Source of the DNA: Gadus chalcogrammus
Lineage: Eukaryota > Chordata > Actinopteri > Gadiformes > Gadidae
Length of the DNA stretch: 64,000 nucleotides
Assembly (NCBI RefSeq): GCF_026213295.1
Contig: NC_079412.1
Coordinates: 14,859,682 to 14,923,681 of the forward strand
Reading direction: 5' to 3'
Under the pieces are notes generated by a model. It had not been told where the DNA came from, did no database searches, and saw only the letters and a list, made by a program, of their open reading frames with translations. The first letter of the stretch is position 1; each line of letters opens with the position of its first letter. A program made the position numbers and the translations under genes. Positions 9,390 through 20,713 of this stretch are shown here, in pieces.

Positions 9390-12300
9390 ATGCCTGAAAT
9401 AAAGGTCACACCACTCGGTAAGTAATGTGAGCTAGCAGCTGCACGTATCCTTCAACATCACATCCACATGTTAGTTCGATAGGATCATTGTTTGCAATTG
9501 GAACGCTGCTCCCCTTCTTGCGTTATGCAATAGTGATCAATTATGATCGGCTAAACATGTCTCTCTACTCACTTTGTTACCATAAGGAGCCGGCCAGGAT
9601 GTTGGCCGCAGCTGTATCCTTGTCTCTATTGGTGGCAAGAACATCATGCTGGACTGTGGGATGCACATGGGCTTCAATGATGATGTAAGTTGAAGAGGAC
9701 ATCGGTTTGGAAAAGATAAGGAAGACATATTTTAGCAAATATAATTACTAAATAAATCGACTTTGGCTTTTCAATCTAGAGGCGATTCCCGGACTTCTCT
9801 TATATCACGCAGAATGGGCGGCTAACAGAATTCTTGGACTGTGTGATTATCAGGTATGTGCTGAGAAGCTTGTGTGCACCTTTACTTTCCAAGTTTTTTT
9901 CTACAATGGAGTTGCACTGCCTTCACATCCGTTCCTTCCTAGTCATTTCCACCTGGACCACTGCGGCGCTCTCCCCTACATGAGTGAGATGGTGGGCTAC
10001 GACGGACCCATCTACATGACGCACCCCACCAAAGCTATCTGCCCCATTTTGCTAGAAGACTTCCGTAAAATCACAGTGGACAAAAAGGGAGAGACCAACT
10101 TCTTCACTTCCCAGATGATCAAGGACTGCATGAAGAAAGTCGTACCTCTGAATCTCCACCAGACGGTCCAGGTGCGTTGGTGATATGATTTTGTTTTTTC
10201 CCCAAATCCCAGCCACCCGATGGCGTGCTGCACACACTCAACTCTTGGGATGGACAGTGAAGTGCTATCTGTTGATTTGCAGGTGGACGAGGAGCTGGAG
10301 ATAAAGGCCTACTATGCAGGTCACGTTCTGGGGGCTGCTATGGTGCAGATCAAAGTGGGATCCGAGTCTGTGGTGTACACTGTGCGTAAGAAGAAGAAGA
10401 ACTCAGGAATATGCTGATTTTCTTACTCTTGTTTTGAATTATAACCATGCAATGTCTTTTTTTTGTGGTGCATCTCTAGGGAGATTACAACATGACGCCA
10501 GACAGGCATTTAGGGTAAGTGTTGTTGACGAAGCACCAGTTGAGTCTATTCCTAATGACCCACATGCTGTACACTCTGTCTGAACGTTATGTGCTGTGCA
10601 ATATCAACCTAGGGCTGCGTGGATTGATAAGTGCCGTCCGGACCTCCTCATCTCAGAGTCCACCTACGCCACAACCATCCGAGACTCCAAGAGGTGCAGG
10701 GAGAGGGACTTCCTGAAGAAGGTTCACGAGACGGTGGAACGAGGGGGCAAGGTAGGAAGCCCCCTTAGGTATTTGGTTACAGTGAGCTCATTGTAAGGAT
10801 TTAGTTGATTAGAGGACTGTTACATTTATAATTTTTTTATATTTGACTTTACATTATCAAATTAGTTCTGTGGGAAGCATGATTTTATATTATCATGCTC
10901 GTCATCACTTTACTTGAATTTCCCATTTTATTTGGCCGTTTTCATAATTATACCATGTCTCATGTTTCTAGGTTCTTATTCCAGTTTTTGCACTTGGGAG
11001 AGCACAGGAATTGTGCATTCTATTGGAGACCTTTTGGTAATATCCTTCATTCTACTCAGTTAATCATGTGTAATGCATCATCAAAAATGTGTAAGAAGGA
11101 ACATAGTAATTTTAGAGCTAGTGTCAAAGTGTCAAAGCATGGGTTGTATGTATCGTGGTATATATTACGCTGTCATAATGATACATAAGGCTTATGATGA
11201 TGACAATGATACCACCTCCATTGGCCCTCATACTGCAGGGAGAGAATGAACCTCAAAGCCCCCATCTACTTCTCCACGGGAATGACGGAGAAGGCCAACC
11301 ATTACTACAAGCTCTTCATCACGTGGACCAACCAGAAGATCCGCAAGACCTTTGTACAGAGGAACATGTTTGAATTCAAGCACATCAAACCTTTTGACCG
11401 CTCCTACGCAGATAACCCCGGACCTATGGTGAGTTACTTGGGATGAATGTTTCATAATAAATACACGAATGGAATAAAACATGTCATTCAAAGATGCTGC
11501 AGGTATGGTTTGAGAGATTTATAGACAGAGGGCAGAAGAGAGCAACCTTTTGAATAGATACAAGCCAGAAAAAACACCCCCTCCCTCTCTACGTACTTCC
11601 ACCATTGAGAAGTGTTGCATTGTTGATAAATCACCAATCACCGTGAAGGTCCCTAAATGATCAGACATTGAAAAGCGGTCAAAATCAAACAGAACTGATA
11701 TCCTCATTAATTCAATAGTAGCAAATTGATGGCACCTTTAACATACTTTTGTTGACCTTGTTCTGAGTTATCTTTGACACTCATAAACATGGTTATTTGA
11801 ATCTGCTCTCTAGGTGGTGTTTGCCACACCGGGTATGCTGCACGCTGGCCAGTCGTTACAGATCTTCAAGAAGTGGGCTGGCAACGAGAAGAACATGGTG
11901 AGTCCTGGTTTTGTTCCCTCTCGCACATACACGGAACAGGAGAGCAGATTACTTCAAAAACTGTATGATCAACTTATAATGCTTGTTTTTCTACAGGTAA
12001 TCATGCCGGGGTATTGTGTGCAAGGGACGATCGGGCACAAGATCCTGAACGGACAACGCAAACTGGAGCTCGAAGGGAGATCAACGGTAGAGAAAATGTT
12101 TGATTTGAAATCCCTCTACATACACATTACACATTTATTAAACCCTCAATTCAAAGACATTCTGCTGGATGATGCACACCTGTGGGTAATTCACTATATT
12201 CACAGTACCTTCGGGAACTCCTCAGCAATGACTGAGTATGTTATTCACAGTGTTATGACATACTGTGTGTGCGTGTGCGTTGCAGCTGGAGGTGAAGCTG

Positions 12301-15200
12301 CAGGTAGAGTACATGTCGTTCAGCGCCCACGCGGACGCCAAGGGCATCATGCAGCTGATCCGCATGGCGGAGCCCCGCAACATGCTGCTGGTGCACGGGG
12401 AGGCCGTCAAGATGGAGTTCCTCAAAGGCAAGATCGAACAGGAGTTCAGTAAGTGGGAACACCGTCAGCTGCTCCGTCACCCTGGCCTACATTGATTACC
12501 ATCAGGAAAACACCTGATTAGATTTCTGTCTCCTGTTCGTATCAGTATTGTATTGACTATTAATCTTAAGCATACCTTTCTGACTTATTACTTAGAAAAA
12601 GGTTAACCCTGACAATTTCTGTTCATGGATTTATATCTAAATATATATGTTTATATCTAGGCTAATATCTATCGTTGTACTGTCCTTTTTTTTTTTGATC
12701 AAAACTGATCGTTTTCTGCTGCATTTTTAGTGTCTATACCTTCTTTGTTTGACAGGCATAGACTGCTACATGCCAGCTAATGGAGAGACGACAACTGTGA
12801 CTACAAATCCCAATGTCCCGGTCGATATTTCTCTAAACCTATTAAAAAGAGAAATGTCCCTCGGAGGTAGGTTTGCCTAACATGTATATTCGGAGTTGTT
12901 ACATTCAAGTTCTGTCAAACTTCTGTGGTACAGTTTTGTTCTTAGCATGCCCATTGCTATGGAGGACTTATGTTATCGTTCAACAAAATCTCTGTGTATG
13001 TATTCTCCATATCCCCCAGGTACCTTACCTGATCCAAAGAAACCTCGCACCATGCATGGAACCCTGATCATGAAGGAGAATGTAGGTGTTCCATCTCAAT
13101 ACTGAGAGAACCATTCATTGTCGTTAGACTCGTTACCATTCCGTTTTTATCCACCAATATGCTTTATTGCTTCTTTTAACGTAGGCCAATGTATCAATCA
13201 CTGTAAAAATTGTGTCACATTAAAGGTGCTGTCGGTAAGATTATCTGAGGATCTCAGTTTTAACATCTACTCCTGGCCCATTTCGGACCCATCAAGACTA
13301 CTCTTCCCTGATTAAATCCATCTTGCCTTTCATCAGTTTCAAAAATCTTTAAATGGCAAATAGACTCGGAGGGAGGGAGCAGGGAGGGATGGGATCTCGC
13401 TCGCACTCTCTCTCCTTAAGCAGCTTTCATCCTTATTATATTAACGATGTGAACAAGGTGCTGATCGACAACCCATAGCCTGCCTCTCCTCCCTGCAGAG
13501 CCTGAGGCTGGTGTCCCCGGAGCAGGCCATGAAGGAGCTGGGCCTCAGCGAACACCACCTGCGCTTCACGTGCCGGGTGCAGCTCCAGGACCCGCACAGC
13601 GACGCAGACACCCTGCATCGCATCTACATGCACCTGAAGAGGTACGAGGGCCAGAGCCGCAGGCTGAACAACGGGCCAGGCTACAGCGTTTAGTTCTGCA
13701 GGGAATCACGCCTCTGTTTAGAACAAGCATGCTCCTCACTGTTCCTTCTTCCCGCCTCTTATATTCTACTTTGTATCTTCTTCATTGTATTCTTAATTTC
13801 TTCATCTTCTTCATTGTTGGCTGGCACAGCCGACGTTACAGAAATGGTGTGGGTCTATCAGAACTTTGTTTCAGAGCTAGTGTGGGCGTCTCAGATCTAG
13901 TGTGGGTCTTCAGAACTTTGTTTCAGAACTAGTGTGGGTGTCTCAGATCTAGTGTGGGTCTTCAGAACTTTGTTTCAGAACTAGTGTGGGTGTCTCAGAT
14001 CTAGTGTGGGTCTTCAGAACTTTGTTTCAGAACTAGTGTGGGTGTCTCAGATCTAGTGTGGGTCTTCAGAACTTGGTTTTAGAAGTTGTGTGGGTGTCTC
14101 AGATCTAGTATGCGCAGAATTTTGTTTCAGAACTAGTTTGGCTGTCTCATTCTAGGGTGGGTATTTCAGAACCATGGTATTTCAGAGCTTTGTTTCAGAA
14201 CTAGTGTTGGTGTAATCAAATGACATGTGTATTGATTAAACCCACCCCCAGTAGGGGGGAGGGTTTAAGCAACATCAATACACTTGTTATTTGGTTCCAT
14301 GTCATTTCCTGTGGTAAACGTGCCACATTGTGGTTATGTACCCATCTGCTGTACACCCACATGTCTTTTTTTCTCTTGCCTCCAGTGTACTTAAAGGTTA
14401 CACGACCCAACACCTCCCCGACAGCATGTCTGTCATGGTGGAGTCCATCGTGGTGAAAGTGTCTTCCTCCACCGATGACCCAAACACCAAGGTTCTGCTT
14501 CTGTCCTGGAGCTACCAGGTGAGCAGAGAGCTGAGTGGCTAGTAATGTGACAGCAGTAACTAATGTAAACAGGCGATCGTGTTCTGTTGTAGTCACCTTC
14601 GGAGCCGTGCGAGGTAGAGGAAGTTGTGGTTCAAAGGAAAGTTCCACTCTGTGTCTGTTTTAGTAGACGCTGTCTGCATGCAGTGAGTCATTATAATATT
14701 TCCAAATGACCGATTTTAGCACTCAAGCATTTTTAGATTTGCATAAAGTTTCAGGGTTGTTTATGTATATTGCGTCATTGGGACTTGGAACCTAATTTTC
14801 TAACATGGGCGACTGTCACGAAAGATGAAGTAAATCGGGTGAACAGCAACTGTCTATTGTGGGAGGCGGTGTATTTTTTAAAGCGTAGCACTGATGCTCT
14901 TTACATAGCAACCAATTTATGACGGAGAATAAAACTATACAAGTGCTTCTTCTTTATTACGTTCCATAGCAACACAATGTATGAACGACACCATCCATTA
15001 AAAGCTGTCATTTACCGAAAACTTCCTTCACTGCGATACAATTGAGATTTTAATTTTTTTTTTAAAAGTACACTCTACTTCAACTAAACATTCTCACTGA
15101 ACTAATTTCAGACAATTCTGTGACTTCTTAACAGGATGAAGACCTTGGAAGCTTCCTTTCCACCCTGCTTAAGAAGGGTCTTCCTTCGGTACTGTGCTAA
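9390..15200 (+). CDS. ints11: Integrator complex subunit 11, catalytic endonuclease
   Basis: Seventeen coding exons join in frame: 9390-9417, 9587-9684, 9780-9853, 9943-10171, 10283-10381, 10480-10514, 10613-10751, 10972-11036, 11239-11428, 11814-11897, 11997-12086, 12286-12448, 12756-12866, 13020-13081, 13499-13641, 14386-14518 and 15135-15200. The product is 602 residues (human 600). It is a metallo-beta-lactamase/beta-CASP nuclease that cleaves snRNA 3' ends and nascent transcripts in the nucleus as part of Integrator. All expected metal ligands are present: HFHLDH at 68-73, His157 (YYAGH), Asp178 (GDYN), Glu203 (ISEST), the HAD motif at 392-394 and His414 (LLVHGE). The start [10 protein letters not shown] matches the family. 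Exon 6 is only 35 nt. The region after about residue 435 diverges most from human, as usual for the dimerisation part with INTS9. No breaks are seen. Confidence 0.97.
13838..14215 (+). repeat. 52-bp minisatellite in ints11 intron 15
   Basis: Roughly seven head-to-tail copies of a 52-base unit. Each unit has two halves, one built on TTCAGAACTTTGTTTCAG and one on GTCTCAGATCTAGTGTGGG. Central copies are nearly identical; outer copies are degraded (e.g. 14100-14200). It lies wholly inside the intron. Confidence 0.9.
14227..14283. repeat. Imperfect hairpin in ints11 intron 15
   Basis: GTGTATTGAT at 14227-14236 pairs exactly with ATCAATACAC at 14274-14283. Inside, TAAACCCACCCCC can pair with GGGGGGAGGGTTTA around a tiny loop. 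It sits about 100 bases upstream of exon 16 and just after the minisatellite. It could be a small fold-back element remnant or an RNA hairpin. Confidence 0.6.
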
Positions 15201-15316
15201 GACAGCAAACTAACCATCTTTTTATATTACATTTCATGTATTAACATCAGATACACACATTTTCTGTCCAACTGTATTGATCAATTTTTTTTTTCTATTG
15301 TACAGACCACTGTTTG

Positions 15317-15322
15317 AATAAA
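15317..15322 (+). terminator. ints11: ints11 poly(A) signal
   Basis: AATAAA lies 117 bases past the ints11 stop codon and is followed by T/G-rich sequence (aatgttttttggg), as expected for a cleavage site near 15335-15345. The next gene ends only 75 bases further on, on the other strand. Confidence 0.75.
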
Positions 15323-15396
15323 TGTTTTTTGGGGGAAAAAACTGCACTATTTTGTGGCTTTTTTGGCTTGTTTTACACACGCTACTGTCCCCCGCC

Positions 15397-16356
15397 TCAA
15401 CTCACCGGAGGGCTGATGCATGGGAGAGTGTAGACGCCAATGTACCTGCGTGCCCTATACCACTTCCCCAGTCCCCTGAGGGGGCTCCAGCTGCAGTGTG
15501 TGCTGGTGACGTGGTAGAGCAAGGGGTCCAGGCACGTGTTGAGGCTGACCAGGGCCAGGGTCACTCGCCGGGCGTAGTGTATGGCGGCGCTGGTGGCGCA
15601 GCCGCGGATCACCCCCATCCTGCGCAGCAGGTGCAGCAGGTGCACCACGTGGTAGGGCAGGAAGCAGAGCAGCGTGATGGCCAGCACCGTGAGGATGATC
15701 CTGCGGGCCTTGTGGGACGTCTTGCCCGGGATGAGGGAGATGCGCCGCATGGCCAGCGGGTAGCACACCAGGATGATGACGGAGGGCAGCAGGGAGCAGA
15801 ACACCAGGCTGAGCGCGCTGTAGTGCATCAGGCGGCCGCTCCACTCCTCCTTGGCAAAGTTCTCGAAGCAGCTGACCGGGTCGCTCTCCAGCGGCCCCAG
15901 GAGGTTGAAGCTGAGCATGGCCACGCCGACGACCGCCCAGAGGAGCACGCTGACCGCCACGGCGTAGCGGGGGTTCTTGAACCTCAGGTAGCGGTGGGGG
16001 TGCACCACGGCCACGTAGCGGTCCACGCAGATGCAGGTCATGAAGCAGATGCTGATGGAGACGTTGGCGTACCACAGGGTGCCGGTCACCCGGCACGCCA
16101 TGTCCCCGAAGACCCAGTGGTTGCGGTTCAGGTGGTAGTGGATGCGGAAGGGCAGCGTGAGGAGGATGGCGGTGTCGGCCAGGGCCAGGTTGATGATGTA
16201 CACGCTGGAGGAGGTGCGCGGGATGACCTTGAAGATGTAGACGAAGAGGGCCACCAGGTTGCCGGGCAGCCCTAGAACCAAGGCCACGCTGTAGACCACG
16301 GGGTAGAGGTGGTACTGGTAACCAGACGACGGCTCGGTGCAGTTGGAGGAGGTCAT
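15397..16356 (-). CDS. Intronless class A GPCR, P2Y/LPAR6-like (delta group), orphan
   Basis: One exon of 319 codons with seven hydrophobic segments. Class A landmarks are seen: an N-glycosylation sequon NCT at 5-7, GN at 32-33, D61 in LALAD, C88, VDRY at 111-114, W140, C163 in the second extracellular loop (SCFENF), P200, the TM6 motif CFLPY (231-235) and DPLLY at 277-281, the delta-group form of NPxxY. The CFENF loop, CFLPY and DPxxY point to lysophospholipid or nucleotide receptors such as LPAR6, LPAR4, P2RY10, GPR174 and P2RY8. I cannot assign an orthologue, and I know of no receptor gene at this place beside INTS11 and ACAP3 in human. The C-terminal tail is short, about 38 residues, with cysteines at 288 and 313 that could be lipidated. 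The third codon positions are very GC-rich, which leaves a long open frame on the other strand. Confidence 0.88.
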   Translation of the reverse strand: MTSSNCTEPSSGYQYHLYPVVYSVALVLGLPGNLVALFVYIFKVIPRTSSSVYIINLALADTAILLTLPFRIHYHLNRNHWVFGDMACRVTGTLWYANVSISICFMTCICVDRYVAVVHPHRYLRFKNPRYAVAVSVLLWAVVGVAMLSFNLLGPLESDPVSCFENFAKEEWSGRLMHYSALSLVFCSLLPSVIILVCYPLAMRRISLIPGKTSHKARRIILTVLAITLLCFLPYHVVHLLHLLRRMGVIRGCATSAAIHYARRVTLALVSLNTCLDPLLYHVTSTHCSWSPLRGLGKWYRARRYIGVYTLPCISPPVS

Positions 16357-18965
16357 GTTGTCGCTCGGCCGGTTGGTTGCCTGTTTGTTTTGTTGTGGTT
16401 GGGTATTAGATGGTGTTCTTCGCTGTTGGATATTTTGGTTGGAAATTGGAATTCATGCCAGCAGTAGATCACCGAATGATACGATAAGGGAAATTATGAT
16501 TTCAACATATATGGCTGGTATTTTATATGCAATGCAACACTGTTGAACAACCGTAAACATAGTTTTTAGATTAAATAAAAAAAATTATATACATTTTGAT
16601 TAAAGTCAAATAGAAGCTTGTTATCATCAATCCACCAGTGTGGTGTACCTACCCAATCTCTGAGGAACTCTGACTCCCAGTCCAGTTCAGTATCGTAATG
16701 ATCCCTTGGTCTCTATGTATGTAAACTAGTGTTGTAGTCCGGATTGCAATGTTCAGCAATGTTCAGCGGGTGACTGCATATAGGGGTGTAGTGTAGAGGA
16801 ACATTTTGAGGCAGGAAATAGAGTTGAAGAACTGAAAGTGACACACACCTATCAGAGCGTTTACATTTGTTGTAACTTAATCCCAGTATATAACACTAGT
16901 TAAGAAATATTTTGAATCTTAATTGCCTCTTCATCCATATGCAATAGTTAGTTATTGAACCATCGGATTATTGTTTTCCATAAAAACCTATTTTGGTAAA
17001 AATGTGAACAATGCCTGTTTCCTCACTAGATGGCGCCATAAAATAATATAGCCTAGTATAAAGTATGATTGCGTCGTGAGCATAATTGATATTTCATTGC
17101 TGGGCCACTGTGCATCTTATGTATCGATTTTTTCTGCTATTATTCAAGGTACGGAGCTTTCCATTGCATTAACAAATCCAGTATACAATTTTTGACCCGT
17201 TCTCAAATAAATGTTTGTAGAACTTTGAACTGAATGTGTTGGTTTGCGTGTGGGCCCTTAATAAGAAATATTTTATAGAAAGAGAAGGTTGCCATGAAGC
17301 CACATCCATCCATTTAAAAACGCAAACTCTATTAATGACCAAAACAACCTGAAAGTGTTCGAAGATTATAGCCAATTTAAACAGTGTCCAGATTAAGTGG
17401 GTTCCTTCATTTGTTGATCATGCCTGCAATTTGGACAATAAGCCTATGATTGGCTTAATTTGTGTGTAGTAATAAATTGTTATTATATTATATTACATTT
17501 ATACATTATATTATATTATAGTTATTCGAAATCCAAACTACTTTTCAATCTATTTTCTGAGCAGATAACAAAAGGCTACAGAACATTGATTCATTGAGGG
17601 AATACAATTATCTGTATAAGCTCTGGAGAGAGAATTTAGTATCTGTTATATATGTTTAAATAAGCACTAAACAAGCAAGTCAAATGGGACTTTAAATGTC
17701 TAGCCTGGTTCTGATTCTTTTGTTTACTGTCTCGGAAGTAAATTCCAAAATGCGTTCCATTGTTTTGCTTTGGTCCAGTTCTTTGATCCTTTACTTTCCC
17801 CTGTTGGCTTTTATGAAAGGCGGGTGTTGTTGCCAAACATGGACAGCATTCAATGCAGTAGTAGCCTTTTAATGAGTTACTCCCCTCTGAGCATGTTGCT
17901 CTTCAAGTGATTAGGGCGAAGCACAACCCTGTTCACACACAGCAGACTCTAGGCCAAAAAAACAATGGCCAACATTTTCAAATGACTGTTAGCTTCACCA
18001 TCTCCAAGAAGACTTTTGCTGTGTTACCATACCAGCACATTTCGAATAGTGTGGTATGTATGTATATATATATATATATATGCAATCATTTAAAAATTAC
18101 AATTCAATCAATGAGGGCAGTGGCCAGTCTTTCAGATGGCGACCGTAGATTTACAAAGAAAACCATGTTACCTTGAATGGGATTCATAACTCAGGGGACG
18201 ACAGAACTTTACACGAATATGGGCCATGTGATGCTAGTTGGTCAACTGTGACCACTGTGCTACGGTTATGATATAATGGGAGTGCTGCTGACGGCCCCAG
18301 GGGTCAGTAGTCATCATAAGAGCTGGAGAAGGACCAAGAGCTGAATAAGTCATCACTTGATGTTAGCATGACTGCATGGTGCTTCTCGGTCCAATGTGCT
18401 TTCAAATGCAGAGGAGGCAAAGGCCAAGTGGGATGGAGCACGGTTCAGCAGGTTCATTGGTGGTAAATCATGGTAATCCTTATTTACATGTTGATTATTA
18501 ATGAAACAATTGAAGCTCAAAGATCCCATTGGGATTTTCTATTGTATTTCAATTTACATTGAATGAGTTTGATCCACTAACCCAGTTTATTAAGTTAAAC
18601 TAGAGCCTACACACACTGCATCCATTCTTATGATTGCGTTAATTCAAGATCATGTTCTGGGATCTTTCTCACTCTATCCTCTGTCTCTCCCACTCTCTTT
18701 TGTTCTGACTTCTTCTCAATAAGCAATATGATCACCTTCATGTTCTAAATGCAAGATTACAAAGAAACAATAAAATGCATGGAGATACAAGCCCATTGAT
18801 GCATGCATATGCATCATGCAGAATACAGAGTGAAGCCTTGCTTCCACGGTAACCACTGCTCAACAAGGCGCTGCACCTGCCGCCGTCGACGGAGACCGGT
18901 GCAGCAGCTACTCCTCGCTCTCAGAGTGTGGTTGCCTGCAGCACTCTCAAGCAGACTCAAAAAGG

Positions 18966-18966
<1 letters not shown>

Positions 18967-19003
<37 letters not shown>
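18967..19003 (+). repeat. Uninterrupted run of 37 G
   Basis: Thirty-seven consecutive G residues followed by TGGGTAG. Such a run can form G-quadruplexes. The exact length is likely to vary and may be affected by sequencing error. Confidence 0.9.
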
Positions 19004-19004
<1 letters not shown>

Positions 19005-19078
19005 GGGTAGAGAGCGCTGAAGAGAGAGTGAGCTAAAGTAGGTCACCCTCCTAGAAACCCACACTTCTCCCTCTCCCT

Positions 19079-19104
19079 CCCCCCCCCCCCCCCCCCCCGC
19101 CCCC
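19079..19104 (+). repeat. C-run of 20 plus CCCCC, facing the G-run
   Basis: Twenty C residues (19079-19098), one G, then five C. It lies about 75 bases after the 37-G run on the same strand, so the two are complementary and could pair as a long G:C hairpin. Confidence 0.9.
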
Positions 19105-19831
19105 ATGTGTTTCCAGCTGCATTCACTGCTCATGGCTGCCAGGGGGAGGCCTTTTCACCAAAGTCCAAATTCGAGTGGACAGCCATTCAGGCAACCATCC
19201 TCCTCACAGGCCCCTCGATGGAGCCGCCTGCTTGGCTGCTCCTTCAAGAACTCACTCGGTTACTGTACTGGAAACAACAGCAGCAGGGGGGTTAGGACAT
19301 CAACGATCAATGACTGGCGTGGCACCTCACACCTCCCCAGTCCCCCAACCTCTCCTCCCTTGGTGTGGGCTCAGATGTGTGCTGCTGTCATGAGATCCTT
19401 GCCACCCGCACAGTAGTTCATGTCAGCAGCGAGGTTATGTGGAAACGAAAACACGATGTGAACACATGAATGTGTCAAGGTATGTTTGCAGATATCCAAG
19501 ATTTATTAGGATCTATTATACTATAGATCCAACCATTCCAATCAAGCCATCATCCATAAGGATTGAAATAGGGCTGGATCTTCAAAGTCCTAGACGACAG
19601 CAGTCAAGGCAGAGGAGATAACCCTTCAAACCTGAGAGAGAATTTCTCCATCTTGCATGAACGGACCACATACAACCTCTGACTGAATTGAACCAGGGGG
19701 TAGATTCCATATCCTGGTCTCCTCCCAAGTCTTTCCTTCCCCTGATTTTTTTGGATCAGCAGACTGCTGACTACATGTTCTTATAGAAGCAGTAGAGGCT
19801 TTGATCTGAGAGGATGAAAATCAAAAGAGTG

Positions 19832-19834
<3 letters not shown>

Positions 19835-19885
<51 letters not shown>

Positions 19886-19926
19886 GGTGAGAGAGAGAGA
19901 GAGAGTGTGGGAGAAATGGTGAGAGG

Positions 19927-20017
<91 letters not shown>

Positions 20018-20018
20018 C
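19835..20018 (+). repeat. Compound (GA)n-(AT)n-(AG)n microsatellite
   Basis: (GA) from about 19835 to 19882, broken GA to 19915, an uninterrupted (AT) array 19929-19999 (about 35 units), then (AG) to 20018 and degraded GA to about 20060. It lies upstream of acap3. Confidence 0.95.
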
Positions 20019-20254
20019 GGAGAGACGGAGAGGGGGAGAGAGAGCGAGAGCGGACAGAGAGAACCTGTTTGTGACTTATGTCTCTGTGGCTAGACCTAAC
20101 CACACCTGTTTTCCCTGGCAGGAAGGAGATTATCGTCCGGTAATATTCATACTGTATATAAATCCTGCATATCAGTGGATGAAGTTATCAAGGGGTTAGT
20201 GAAGGAGGGGCCACGCCCTGTCAAAGCGAGCGAGAGGACAGAACAAAGGTGCTC

Positions 20255-20260
20255 TATAAA
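20255..20260 (+). promoter_or_regulatory. acap3: TATA-like box upstream of acap3
   Basis: TATAAA in the context GCTCTATAAAGCCGGGAG, 655 bases before the acap3 start codon. It would place transcription near 20285-20290 and imply a 5' UTR of about 630 bases. An alternative is a TATA-less start nearer the CRE at 20706. Not resolved. Confidence 0.35.
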
Positions 20261-20705
20261 GCCGGGAGAGAAATCCTGAGCATCCCTTCTAATCCTGCTT
20301 TCCCGCTTCCACTGAATTAATCATGTCCTCTATTTTAGGGCAATAGAGCGGAAATGAACAGCCTCTAGTTGAAACATACGCAATGACTAATACAGTGCCA
20401 TGAAATCTTTCAATTGGATGGGTCTGGCTCGTCTCATGTGTGTTTGTGCAAAATATTTTTTATTTTAAGTTTGCCCTGCAAGTTTACATTTGCAAGAAAA
20501 TAAATTACTAAGAGATGGGTTCATTGAGCTGTTTTCTAAACATGTCATCATCCTAGCATCGTTGAGATATAATGAGTGAATCAGATCAGCATAGACCAGA
20601 ACCTTTCCATCAGATGGGATTCGTTGACTTGACTGGCATCACACCGATTGCTCTCAGATGTATCGTTTTTTTTTTTCATTGATTTCATTCAAGTGAGCCA
20701 GCGTG

Positions 20706-20713
20706 TGACGTCA
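20706..20713. promoter_or_regulatory. acap3: Perfect CRE palindrome upstream of acap3
   Basis: TGACGTCA, the full CREB/ATF site, 203 bases before the acap3 ATG. It is followed by a CpG-bearing block (ccagcgctcccgtccggcgc) at about 20741-20760, which looks like a core promoter or 5' UTR. The match is exact; use is inferred. Confidence 0.5.

Larger units (their letters stand above)
16357..20250. other. Spacer between the GPCR gene and acap3, no gene seen
   Basis: This 3.9-kb stretch is AT-rich to 18780 and holds the GPCR promoter (minus strand, just above 16357). Short TA-rich tracts occur at 17475-17520 and 18060-18081. From 18960 onward it is dominated by simple repeats listed separately. 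I see no coding exon supported by splice sites or by a recognised family. Confidence 0.5.

Noticed and set aside
11814..12452. 212-codon continuous frame in ints11
   Set aside because: It is exons 10 and 11 read through two introns; splice sites at 11898, 11996, 12087 and 12285 restore the INTS11 sequence.
15455..16096. 213-codon minus-strand frame inside the GPCR
   Set aside because: Out-of-frame shadow of the receptor, Pro/Ala/Gly/Arg-rich, no motif.
15322..16275. 317-codon open frame on the plus strand across the GPCR gene
   Set aside because: It is the antisense of a GC-rich receptor exon. Its product is rich in Val, His, Ala and Gln with no motif, while the minus-strand frame has every class A receptor landmark.
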